A stretch of 64,000 nt of DNA from Candidatus Gemmiger faecavium (GTDB lineage Bacteria > Bacillota > Clostridia > Oscillospirales > Ruminococcaceae), in contig DXFO01000009.1 of assembly GCA_019114415.1 (NCBI GenBank), forward strand, positions 62,001-126,000, read 5' to 3'. The translations under genes were made by a program, and so were the position numbers. The number at the start of each line of letters is the position of its first letter. The stretch's first letter is position 1. This document shows, one piece after another, positions 30,443-41,844 of this stretch. The notes beneath the pieces are model-generated. The model was not told the DNA's origin. It saw nothing but the letters and a program-made list of their open reading frames with translations, and did not search any database.

Positions 30443-31384
30443 ATGAAACGTATCGTTGCGACTATCTGCGCTGCGGCTATGGCTCTGAGCCTGGCTGCCT
30501 GCAGCACCACCGACAGCAGCTCTTCCGCTTCCACCGCTGACGAGAGCAGCTCCGCTTCCACCTCCAGCTCTGCCGCTACCGAGGAATCCACCGGCAGCGA
30601 CTTCGACAACAGCCAGAAGATCTCGGTCGTTACCCGTGAGGATGGCTCCGGCACCCGCGGCGCGTTCATCGAGCTGACCGGCGTTGAGACCGACGAGGGC
30701 GACATGACCACCGTCGATGCCCAGCAGGCCAACTCCACCAACAACGTTATGACCTCCGTTGCCGCCGAGGAAGGCGCCATCGGCTACATCTCCCTGGGTT
30801 CTCTGAACGAGACCGTCAAGGGCATCGCGGTGGACGGCGTTGAGCCCACCGTCGAGAACGTCAAGAACGGCAGCTACACCATCGCCCGTCCCTTCAACAT
30901 CGTCACCAACGGCGATGTCACCGGCCTGGACGAGGTTTCTCAGGACTTCATCAGCTACGTGATGTCCGCTGAGGGCCAGACCATCATCACCGAGGAAGGC
31001 TACATCGGCGACGACGCCGCTGAGAGCTACACCAGCACCCAGCCTTCCGGCAGCATCGTGGTCGGCGGTTCCTCCTCTGTCTCTCCTGTCATGGAAAAGC
31101 TGATCGAGGCTTACGCCGAAGTCAACCCCAACGCCACCATCGAGCTGCAGACCTCTGACTCCACCAACGGCGTCAACTTTGCTCTGGACGGCACCTACAC
31201 CATCGGTATGGCCAGCCGTGAGCTGAAGGACAGCGAGGTCGAGGCCGGCGCTGTGGCTACCGTGCTCGCCATGGACGGCATTGCGGTCGTCGTCAACAAC
31301 GCCAACCCCATCACGAACATCACCATGGACAATCTGCGCGCTGTCTACACCGGCGAGCTGACCACCTGGGCTGACGTTCAGTAA
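30443..31384 (+). CDS. pstS: Phosphate ABC transporter substrate-binding lipoprotein, apparently circularly permuted
   Basis: Lipobox LAACS; VVTREDGSGTRGAF precedes GGSSSVSPVMEKL...IGMASRELKDSE...MDGIAVVVN...VYTGELTTWADVQ; next to pstCAB-phoU. Confidence 0.92.
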   Translation: MKRIVATICAAAMALSLAACSTTDSSSSASTADESSSASTSSSAATEESTGSDFDNSQKISVVTREDGSGTRGAFIELTGVETDEGDMTTVDAQQANSTNNVMTSVAAEEGAIGYISLGSLNETVKGIAVDGVEPTVENVKNGSYTIARPFNIVTNGDVTGLDEVSQDFISYVMSAEGQTIITEEGYIGDDAAESYTSTQPSGSIVVGGSSSVSPVMEKLIEAYAEVNPNATIELQTSDSTNGVNFALDGTYTIGMASRELKDSEVEAGAVATVLAMDGIAVVVNNANPITNITMDNLRAVYTGELTTWADVQ

Positions 31385-31537
31385 CCAGACAAACGGCAGG
31401 TCCGTAAGGGCTGCAGCGATTAAATGCCGGGCGCGCGCCGCTTTCTCGATCACGGGTTAGGGGGCCGCCCGGTTCTGCTGTGTCCGAAAAGAACCGGCAA
31501 GGCGTATCTGTGTGTTCAAATTTAGCGAGGTATCGGT

Positions 31538-32443
31538 ATGGAAAACAATGCTGCGACCGCCGTGGTAATGGCCGGCGGAACGTCAAAATGGAAAGAGTCC
31601 GCCATGCGGATCCTGTTTCTGGCATGTGCGTGTGTGTCCATCTGCGCTGTTGCGCTGATCTGTATTTTCCTGTTCGCAAACGGTCTGCCCACCATCTTCA
31701 AGATCGGGCCCCTCAACTTCCTGCTGGGAACAGAGTGGAAACCCTCCGCGGATGTGTACGGCATCTTCCCCATGATCATCGGCAGCATCTACGTCACGGC
31801 CGGGTCCCTGGTCGTCGGCGTGCCCATCGGAATTCTGACGGCGGTATATCTCTCCCGCTTTGCCGGCCAGAAAACCAAAAAACTGCTGATGCCCGCCATC
31901 CAGCTGCTGGCCGGTATTCCCTCCGTCGTTTACGGTTTCTTCGGCGTCATGGTGCTGGTGCCCTGGGTGGCAGAGCTTGCGGAGCCCTTTGACGGCAGCG
32001 GCATGAGCATGTTCACCGCCAGCCTGCTGCTGGGTATTATGATCCTGCCCACCATCATCACCGTTTCCAAAACTTCCCTTGACGCGGTGCCCCAGAGTTA
32101 CTACGAAGGCAGTCTGGCCCTGGGCGCTACCCACGAGCGCAGTGTTTTCTGCATCCTGCTGCCCGCCGCCAAGTCCGGCGTGCTGTCCGGCGTCATCCTG
32201 GGCGTGGGCCGTTCCATCGGCGAGACCATGGCTGTCATCATGGTCGCGGGCAACCAGCCCCGTATGCCCCAGGGCCTGTTTGAGGGCCTGCGCACCATGA
32301 CCAGCAACATCGTCATGGAAATGGGCTATGCCGCCGACCTGCACCGCGAGGCGCTGATCGCCACCGGCGTTGTGCTGTTCGTCTTTATTCTGCTGATCAA
32401 CTTCTGCTTCAGCATGGTCAAGGGAGGAAAAGAACATGCCTGA
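31538..32443 (+). CDS. pstC: Phosphate ABC transporter permease
   Basis: Position in pst operon; GILTAVYLSRFA, AGIPSVVYGFFG. Confidence 0.94.
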   Translation: MENNAATAVVMAGGTSKWKESAMRILFLACACVSICAVALICIFLFANGLPTIFKIGPLNFLLGTEWKPSADVYGIFPMIIGSIYVTAGSLVVGVPIGILTAVYLSRFAGQKTKKLLMPAIQLLAGIPSVVYGFFGVMVLVPWVAELAEPFDGSGMSMFTASLLLGIMILPTIITVSKTSLDAVPQSYYEGSLALGATHERSVFCILLPAAKSGVLSGVILGVGRSIGETMAVIMVAGNQPRMPQGLFEGLRTMTSNIVMEMGYAADLHREALIATGVVLFVFILLINFCFSMVKGGKEHA

Positions 32444-33390
32444 ACTGAGTATCAATGCAAACGGACGGGTGACCGCCGGCTCCGATATGACCGCCAGCCA
32501 TCCCACCGCCCTCAACCGCGGACACCGGGGCAAGGACCCCTACCGCAACCGCACCGGCGCCCGGGTCTTTTCCGTGGCCATGCGCTGGCTGGTCCGTCTG
32601 GCCGCGCTGTTCACCGCCGGTATCCTGATCTTCCTGGTGGGCTACATTCTGGTCCGGGGCATCCCCAACCTCAAGCCCTCCCTGTTTGAGTGGACCTACA
32701 ACTCCGACAACGTTTCCCTTATGCCGTCCCTCATCAACACCCTGCTGATGACGGTGCTGGCACTGCTGGTTGCCACCCCGCTGGGCGTCTTTGCGGCCAT
32801 CTATCTGGTGGAGTACGCCCCCCGCGGCAGCAAGCTGGTCAAGGTGGTCCGTCTGACCGCCGAGACGCTGCAGGGCATCCCCTCCATCGTGTACGGCCTG
32901 TTCGGCATGCTGTTCTTTGTCACCCAGCTGCACTTCGGCCTGTCCCTTCTGTCCGGCTCGCTGACGCTGGCCATCATGATCCTGCCCCTCATCATGCGCA
33001 CCACCGAGGAATCCCTCATGTCGGTGCCGGATTCCTACCGTGAGGGCAGCTTCGGCCTGGGCGCGGGCAAGCTGCGCACCGTCTTTGCCATCGTGCTGCC
33101 CCCGGCCATGCCCGGCATCCTGTCCGGTGTCATCCTGGGCACCGGCCGTATCGTGGGCGAGACCGCCGCGCTGCTGTACACCGCCGGCTCCGCCACCAAG
33201 ATCGCGTCGGGCGCGGATTTCCTGTTTGACTCCACCCGTACGCTGGCCGTGCATATGTACGTCCTTTCCAGCGAGGGTCTGCATGTGGGCGAGGCATTTG
33301 GCACCGCAGTGGTCCTGCTGGTGCTGGTGCTGGCCATCAATGCCGTCTCCAGCCTGATTGCCAGAACATTGACGAAAGGAACTCAGAACG

Positions 33391-33398
<8 letters not shown>
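32436..33398 (+). CDS. pstA: Phosphate ABC transporter permease
   Basis: [37 protein letters not shown]; 8-nt overlap with pstC. Confidence 0.94.
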
Positions 33399-34143
<745 letters not shown>

Positions 34144-34164
34144 TTCAGAAGGGAGTTTTGCATT

Positions 34165-34839
34165 ATGGGATACAGCAGCCGCAAAGTCTACGACGCAGAG
34201 CTGCTTGAGCTGGATACCATGCTGGCACGCATGGGCCATGCGGCAGGCGGAGCCATCGGCAGCGCCCTGCGGGCACTGCGGGAGGGCGACGTGGAGCTGG
34301 CGCGCAGCGTCGTTGCCCGGGACAACGAGATCAACGCCGTGGAGCGGGAGATCGAACACCGCTGCCTGACGCTTTTCCTGCGCCAGCAGCCGGTGGCCAG
34401 CGACCTGCGCAAGGTGTCCACCGCCCTCAAGATGGTCACCGACATTGAGCGCATCGCCGATCAGGCTTCCGACATTGCCGAGATCGTGCTCCACCTCAAG
34501 ATCGACCGCGCCCATGCCGTGGGCGTCCTGGAGGACATCTACGAGATGGGCGACCTGGTCCACCGTATGGTCAAGGATGCCATCGGCGCTTACGTCCAGG
34601 TGGACCTGGACGCTGCCGCCAAGGTCATCCGCAAGGACGACAAGGCCGACGCTTTCTTCAGCCGCATCAGCGACGAGATCGCCGCCTACATTGCCGCCAA
34701 CCCTCAGGATGCCACCACCGCCCTGGACCTGTTCATGATCACCAAGTATCTTGAGCGCCTGGGCGACCACGCGGTCAACGTGGCCGAGTGGGTGGAGTTC
34801 CTCAAGACCGGCGTGCACAAGTCGCAGCAGATCGTCTGA
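34165..34839 (+). CDS. phoU: Phosphate transport system regulator PhoU
   Basis: LRQQPVASDLRKVSTALKMVTDIERIADQASDIAE. Confidence 0.95.
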   Translation: MGYSSRKVYDAELLELDTMLARMGHAAGGAIGSALRALREGDVELARSVVARDNEINAVEREIEHRCLTLFLRQQPVASDLRKVSTALKMVTDIERIADQASDIAEIVLHLKIDRAHAVGVLEDIYEMGDLVHRMVKDAIGAYVQVDLDAAAKVIRKDDKADAFFSRISDEIAAYIAANPQDATTALDLFMITKYLERLGDHAVNVAEWVEFLKTGVHKSQQIV

Positions 34840-34923
34840 TCGGGACGGTCTTTGCGGGTACGGCGGGGGACAGCCCCGCGCGCCCGCATACTGAAATGCC
34901 ATCCTCTTATTTTCCAGATACCG

Positions 34924-34970
34924 CTTTCAGGGCGTCCGGCCATCAGGCCGGGCGCCCTGAAAGTATTTTT
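34924..34970 (+). terminator. Terminator of pst operon
   Basis: CTTTCAGGGCGTCCGGCC-ATCA-GGCCGGGCGCCCTGAAAG-TATTTTT. Confidence 0.85.
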
Positions 34971-34984
34971 GGGAAAAACGGACA

Positions 34985-35023
34985 GAAAAACCGCCGCCCC
35001 GGTACAGCACGGAGCGGCGGTTT
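34985..35023 (-). terminator. Terminator of gdhA
   Basis: Minus strand ACCGCCGCTCC...GGGGCGGCGGT TTTTCTG. Confidence 0.75.
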
Positions 35024-35052
35024 GTTATTTATGGAGTTTCAGTCAGGAGGGA

Positions 35053-36468
<1,416 letters not shown>

Positions 36469-36641
36469 TTACGCCAGTTTCTATGTTACCACCGTATGGC
36501 CCGCCGCGCAAGAGAAAATCACAAAAAATGTCCGTATTTTTGTTCCGAATGTGTTTGTATGGAGAACAAACAACAAGCGATTTTCAAAAAACATACGGTA
36601 TTTTGTGAGAAAAAAGGTTTTGAGGACGGGCGGCCGGGCAA

Positions 36642-36675
36642 AGAAAAAAGACCGCGCAAAACTGCGCGGCCTTGG
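36642..36675 (-). terminator. Terminator of MIF-like gene
   Basis: Minus strand GGCCGCGCAGTTTTGCGCGGTCTTTTTTC. Confidence 0.75.
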
Positions 36676-36685
36676 AAGATACGGG

Positions 36686-37027
36686 TCAGAAATTGCTGCC
36701 GTTCCAGCCCCAGTCGCTGACGGGGTGGTAGGTGACATAGACGCTGCTGCCCGGAATACCCAGCTGCTCTTCCAGAATATCGCAGAGCTTGCCGGTCATG
36801 GCATCGTAGTCGGCGGGGGCGGCGCTGCCGTACAGGCTGACCGCCAGGTAAGCGCCCTTATCCAGCTTTTTCCCGGCCATCCACAGGTCGTAGTTGTCCT
36901 GGATGCCCACCATCAGGTAGGTCTCGGTCTTGTGCAGGGTGGGAATGGCCTTGCCGAAAGCGGTCTTGAGGGCCTCTTTCTGGGCGTCGGCGACGGATAC
37001 GGTGAGTTTTGCGTCAATGAAAGGCAT
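36686..37027 (-). CDS. Phenylpyruvate tautomerase / MIF-like protein
   Basis: MP start (catalytic Pro after Met removal); C-terminal SSVYVTYHPVSDWGWNGSNF resembles MIF [19 protein letters not shown]. Confidence 0.85.
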   Translation of the reverse strand: MPFIDAKLTVSVADAQKEALKTAFGKAIPTLHKTETYLMVGIQDNYDLWMAGKKLDKGAYLAVSLYGSAAPADYDAMTGKLCDILEEQLGIPGSSVYVTYHPVSDWGWNGSNF

Positions 37028-37061
37028 GGGAAACCTCCTTGTTCAGCAGGGGATCAGACGG

Positions 37062-38192
37062 TCAGCGCCCGCGGGCCCGCAGCTCCGCCTGGGCGACCTG
37101 GTACAGACGGGGAGCGGCGTGGGCGAAAAAGCGCTGGAAAGAGGGGCAGTAGTAATTCCGCTTGCCCCCGGCGGGGTCGTCGCACCAGTCGCGCTTGCAG
37201 CCGCCGAAGCAGAGCTGCCGCCACTGGCAGGAAGCGCAGGCGGTAGGATGGTTCAGGCCGTCCTGCAGGAACCGCACCGCGCGGTCGCTCTGGGCCAGGG
37301 CGGGCAGAGGCTGGTCACCCAGGTGGCCCAGTTTCCACTCGTCCAGGACGTAGAAGTCGCAGGGATAGACTGAGCCGTCGGCCTCCACCACAAAGTAGGC
37401 GCCGCAGCTGCCGCTGGTGGCGCAGGTGCCGGCCGGCAGGCCCATGGCAAGGTGGACGTAGTCGTCAAACAGGCGCACGCTGGTGTAATGGCCGGAGGAC
37501 CAGTCCCGGTACCACTCGTCAAACAGGGCGCAGAGGAAGGTGCCGTAATCTTCCGGCAGCAGCGAGTAGGGCATGCTGCCCCGGGGCATTTCCAGGGGGT
37601 CCAGGCAGGGAATGAACTGCAAAAAGTTCACGCCGGTCTTTTGCAGGGCATGGTAGACCCGCACCGCGCTTTTGGCGCAGCGCTTGGTGACCACGCACAG
37701 CAGGTTCAGGTCCACCCCGGCCCGCTGAAGCATGGTGACATTCTGCCGCACCCGCGTCCAGGTGCCCTTGCCCGCCGCGTCGATGCGGAATTCATCGTGC
37801 AGGGCTTTGTCGCCGTCCATGGAGATGCCCACCAGGAAGCGGTTTTTGGCCAGGAACTCTGCCCATTCCTCGTCCAGGGCCAGGCCGTTGGTCTGGATGG
37901 AGTAATTGACCGGAATATGGCGGGTGTTGCGGCGGGTGACTTCCTCCACAAAGTGGCGGAAAAAGTCCAGCCCTGCCACCGTGGGCTCGCCGCCCTGGAA
38001 GGCAAAGCTCAGGCGGCCGTTGAAGTCCACCGCGTCCAGGGCCTCGCCGATGAGAAGATCGGCGGTCTCCCGGGTCATGATGCCCATGCTGGCCTGGGTG
38101 CGGTTGGCGGCTTCATCCTCGTAAAAGCAATACCGGCAGCGCATGTTGCACAGGCTGGATGCCGGTTTTATAAGAAAATTGACGAACTGCAT
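37062..38192 (-). CDS. Radical SAM/SPASM protein, anaerobic sulfatase-maturase (anSME) type
   Basis: CNMRCRYCFY, GGEPTVAG, C-terminal SPASM cysteines CxxCxWRQLCFGGCKRD. Confidence 0.9.
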   Translation of the reverse strand: MQFVNFLIKPASSLCNMRCRYCFYEDEAANRTQASMGIMTRETADLLIGEALDAVDFNGRLSFAFQGGEPTVAGLDFFRHFVEEVTRRNTRHIPVNYSIQTNGLALDEEWAEFLAKNRFLVGISMDGDKALHDEFRIDAAGKGTWTRVRQNVTMLQRAGVDLNLLCVVTKRCAKSAVRVYHALQKTGVNFLQFIPCLDPLEMPRGSMPYSLLPEDYGTFLCALFDEWYRDWSSGHYTSVRLFDDYVHLAMGLPAGTCATSGSCGAYFVVEADGSVYPCDFYVLDEWKLGHLGDQPLPALAQSDRAVRFLQDGLNHPTACASCQWRQLCFGGCKRDWCDDPAGGKRNYYCPSFQRFFAHAAPRLYQVAQAELRARGR

Positions 38193-38266
38193 GGCGGTAG
38201 AAACCTTTCCCCAATAAATTTGTTGCTTCCATTATAGCGGACGGCCGGGCGGGAAGCAAGGCGGTG

Positions 38267-39601
38267 TCAGCGGGAAAAGGAGGTGGCGCGGCGATAGATG
38301 AACCAGGACAGGGCGGCGGTCAGGACCTCGGTGATCCAGAAGGCATGCCAAACGCCGTCCGCGCCCAGAAAACGGCTGAGCACCCAGGCCAAGGGCAGGA
38401 TGATGACGGTATAGCGGCACAGGGAAATGCACAGGGATTCGATGCCCTTGCCCAGGCCTTCCAGGGCGCCGGAAGCAGTGACCGAAAGGCTGGACACCAC
38501 AAAGCCCAGGGAGATGATGCGCAGGGCGCCCGAGCCCAGGCGGATGGTCTCGGCATTGTCGGTGAAAAGGCCGATGAGGGTACCGGGAACAGCCAGGCAG
38601 AGCACCGTGCCCACCAGCATGACGGCGGCGATGATCAGAAGGCTGGTGCGGAAGATCTGGCGCACACGGCGGTACTCGCCCGCGCCGTAGTTGTAGCCCA
38701 TGAGCGGGCGGATGCCCTGCACCACGCCGTTGGCGGTGAGGTACAAAAAGGATTGCAGCTTGTAGTAAGCGCCCAGGATGAGGACGTAGGTCTGGGAGAA
38801 AGCGGACAGGATACCGTTGAGGACGGTGATGAGCAGCGAGGCCAGGGCCAGGCTGAGGGTGGCGGGGATGCCCACCAGATACATCCGGCGGGTGAGGAAG
38901 CCCGCCGAGGTCAGACCGCGCAGGCGGATGCGCAGGGGCAAAGCGCCCGTGGCATAAAATACAAGGTAGGCGACCATAGTCATACACTGGCCCAGGCCGG
39001 TGGCGATGGCGGCGCCCTCGATGCCCAGGGCGGGGAAGGGGCCGATGCCGAAAATGAGCAGGGGGTCCAGGATGATGTTTGCCACGCAGCCGATGAGCAT
39101 ACACACCATGGTGGCGGTCATTTTGCCCACAGCCTGGAAGATCTTCTCAAAGGACATGCCCACCGCGATGGGGATGCAGAACCAGAACACGATGTTGGAG
39201 TAGCGCAGGCCCAGGGAAATGGTGGCCTGGGAATCGGTGAACATGGCGAGAAAGGCGGGCATGGCCAGCAGGCAGCCTACGGTCAGCACCGCCCCGTGCA
39301 GGATGTTGAGCCACAGGCCCAGGGATGCGGCCGAGTCGGCCTGCTCCTTTTGGTTGGCGCCCAGCAGGAAGGAGATGACCGCGTTGACGCCGATGGCAAA
39401 ACCCACCGTGATGGAGGTGACGAGGTTCTGCACCGGGTAGACCAGCGAGAGGGCGGTCATGGCGTCCTCGCTGATCTGGGCGACAAAGTAGCTGTCCACG
39501 ATGTTGTACAGCGAACTGACCAGCATGGAGAGCGTCATGGGCAGTGCCATGAAAATGACCAGCGGCAGTACAGGGCGTTCTTTCATAAATACCTGATCCA
39601 T
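38267..39601 (-). CDS. MATE family efflux protein
   Basis: MATE fold pattern (LPMTLSMLVSSLYNIVDSYFVAQ); GGAGG RBS. Confidence 0.93.
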   Translation of the reverse strand: MDQVFMKERPVLPLVIFMALPMTLSMLVSSLYNIVDSYFVAQISEDAMTALSLVYPVQNLVTSITVGFAIGVNAVISFLLGANQKEQADSAASLGLWLNILHGAVLTVGCLLAMPAFLAMFTDSQATISLGLRYSNIVFWFCIPIAVGMSFEKIFQAVGKMTATMVCMLIGCVANIILDPLLIFGIGPFPALGIEGAAIATGLGQCMTMVAYLVFYATGALPLRIRLRGLTSAGFLTRRMYLVGIPATLSLALASLLITVLNGILSAFSQTYVLILGAYYKLQSFLYLTANGVVQGIRPLMGYNYGAGEYRRVRQIFRTSLLIIAAVMLVGTVLCLAVPGTLIGLFTDNAETIRLGSGALRIISLGFVVSSLSVTASGALEGLGKGIESLCISLCRYTVIILPLAWVLSRFLGADGVWHAFWITEVLTAALSWFIYRRATSFSR

Positions 39602-39767
39602 TGTTTACCTCCGTAAGATGGGAAATGAGGGGGCGCGCACCGGCATCGGGGCAAAAAAATACCACACGATCCGGTGCATAACGCACCAGGCGATCATGTG
39701 GCGAAAAGGAAAGCGAATTGCTTTGGGAAAAAATCCACAACTCCGCAACGGCGGATTTTACAGTAAC

Positions 39768-39796
39768 ACTATACTGTGTATTGCATGGTTTGTCAA
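39768..39796 (-). promoter_or_regulatory. Promoter of MATE gene overlapped by inverted repeat operator
   Basis: Minus strand TTGACA-N17-TATAGT; ACAGTAACACTATACTGT (39760-39777) spans the -10. Confidence 0.65.
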
Positions 39797-39969
39797 CGCT
39801 GGAGCGCATAAAAAGTCAAAACGGGAAAAATTGGAACGAAACTATGGGGAAAAACGGAGAAAACAGGAAAGAAAATCCTGTTCGCATGCAGAAAAAGGGG
39901 AGGGGTGCCGGGCGGCTGTGACAGGAAAGGCGGGGCAAAAGTCAGGCCGCGCAAGGGCGGGGACGGCAG

Positions 39970-39999
39970 CAAAAAGGACCGCCGGTGCCCGGCGGTCCT
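39970..39999 (-). terminator. Terminator of ROK regulator gene
   Basis: Minus strand AGGACCGCCGG-GCA-CCGGCGGTCCTTTTTG. Confidence 0.8.
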
Positions 40000-40012
40000 G
40001 ACGCTGCGGGGG

Positions 40013-41245
40013 TCACTCCCGCAGGAAGTATTTTTCGATGCAGCTTGCCGCGGCGCCTACGGCACCGCCGTATTCGCCCAGATCTACATAGACCAGCTGG
40101 AGCTTTTCGTCGCTGGAACGGAAGGCGTAAGTGCGCAGGGAGCGCTCCACCGTGTCGAAGTTCTCCCGGTTGCGGAACATGGGCCCGCTGAGGAAGATCA
40201 GGTGGGGGTTGAGGAAGCCGACGATGTTGGCCAGCGCAATGCCCAGATAGAACATGCCCCGGTCCAGGATACGGCAGACGGCGGGGTCGCCTTTGGTCTG
40301 GGCTTCCAGCACCTGCTCCAGCGTGAGCTGCTCGGGGTCGGAGCAAAGCTCGGCCAGGACGGTGCATTCCCCGGCGCGCAGGGCCTGACGGCAGTATTCC
40401 AGCACGGCACGCATGCTGGACAGGGCTTCCAGGCTGCCGGGCATACCGCAGTCGGGCAGCTCGGGGCCGTTGGGGTCCAGGATCATTTTACCGATCTCGC
40501 CCGCGGCGGCGTCCTGTCCCCGGAAGGACTGGTTGCTCAGAACCACCGGGCAGGCAATACCCCATGCCACGTGGCAGAAGGCAAAGGTGGTATCCTCGGC
40601 AAGGAGGTTGGGACGGAACAGCGAGATGGCGCAGGCCCGGGCACGGACGTTGTTTTCCAGCCGGACGGGCAGGTGCGTTGCCTGGCTGATCGTCTCGCCA
40701 AAGGGCTGGTTGCACCAGCTGACACGCTCGGTGCCCAGGTTCTTGATGACGCCGGTGTGGGCGTTGACGATGCCCGGGACCGTGATGCCGATGCCGATGA
40801 GACGCTCCCACTCGGCAGGATAGCGCTTTTCCAGTGTGTTCAAAAGGCGGAGAAGCTGTTTGACCATGGTGTCGTAATCTTCCGACAAAAGGTCATAGGA
40901 ACCCTGGGCGCGGATGCCGCCGCGCAGGTCGGTGATGCAGTAATGGGTAAAATCACGTCCCAGGGATATGCCCAGCGCCAGCCGGGAACCCGGTACCAAA
41001 TCAATATTGATGGGCTTGCGGCCTACACTGTGGGTGGCAACGGCGTTGCTGGGGCCGGTAAGCTCCTGCACAACGCCCTGCTGGATCAGCTCGGCAACGA
41101 TATTGGTGATCGTGGGCGGGGTCAGCTCCAAACGCTCGGCAATTTCGGCGCGTGATAGGGGTGCATAGCGGAACAGGATCCGCTTGATGGATTCCAGATT
41201 TTGCAGCTTGATCTTGGCCAGATTTTTGCCGTGCATCTTGGGCAT
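40013..41245 (-). CDS. ROK family transcriptional repressor (NagC/XylR type)
   Basis: N-terminal HTH LSRAEIAERLELTPPTITNIVAELIQQGVV; ROK domain. Confidence 0.92.
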   Translation of the reverse strand: MPKMHGKNLAKIKLQNLESIKRILFRYAPLSRAEIAERLELTPPTITNIVAELIQQGVVQELTGPSNAVATHSVGRKPINIDLVPGSRLALGISLGRDFTHYCITDLRGGIRAQGSYDLLSEDYDTMVKQLLRLLNTLEKRYPAEWERLIGIGITVPGIVNAHTGVIKNLGTERVSWCNQPFGETISQATHLPVRLENNVRARACAISLFRPNLLAEDTTFAFCHVAWGIACPVVLSNQSFRGQDAAAGEIGKMILDPNGPELPDCGMPGSLEALSSMRAVLEYCRQALRAGECTVLAELCSDPEQLTLEQVLEAQTKGDPAVCRILDRGMFYLGIALANIVGFLNPHLIFLSGPMFRNRENFDTVERSLRTYAFRSSDEKLQLVYVDLGEYGGAVGAAASCIEKYFLRE

Positions 41246-41458
41246 GTATGACGCCCCTCTTTCTGTCAGATTTTGAGGAAATAACAGGGAAATATATATT
41301 TATTAAGATTATAAAATATAAATATCCTTTTTATATCATACCACATTTTGAAGGAATTGTCAGATAATTCCTAAATGACGAAACCGCCAAAAAAGCCTGT
41401 ACAAAACTGACAAAATGGACAAAAAAATGTTTTTTATCGGAAATATAAATGTGGAGCC

Positions 41459-41521
41459 TTGCAATGACGCCGGCGTAGAGCTATAATATGTTTTAGATGG
41501 TTGATTAAATTAATAAATCAA
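41459..41521 (+). promoter_or_regulatory. Promoter with adjacent palindromic operator for sugar operon
   Basis: TTGCAA-N17-TATAAT (41459-41487) and TTGATTAAATTAATAAATCAA (41501-41521). Confidence 0.6.
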
Positions 41522-41844
41522 ATCAGAAGTGCTTTTACCCTGAATTACTCCCGCAGCTGCCCGGCGGCGGGAGTCTGTGCGGATGGGGGAAGGCCGGAAC
41601 AAGTCCGGGAATTTTCCCTTTGGGCCGCACGCAAAAACGAGGGGCAAATGCCGGGCGGCAGGTTCCGGCCTAATGGTCCGGAATCCCATGCCGGAACTTG
41701 GCGGGATCGGCTGTCCGAAAGACGCGGGCGGTCTGTTTTTGTCAGGCCGCTGCAAAATTGCTCCGGGCGTATAAGGCCGGGCAAAAGCCGGGAATGGATG
41801 CAGTGAAAAGGAAAGCGGAGACTACACAACAACGGAGGATGACT

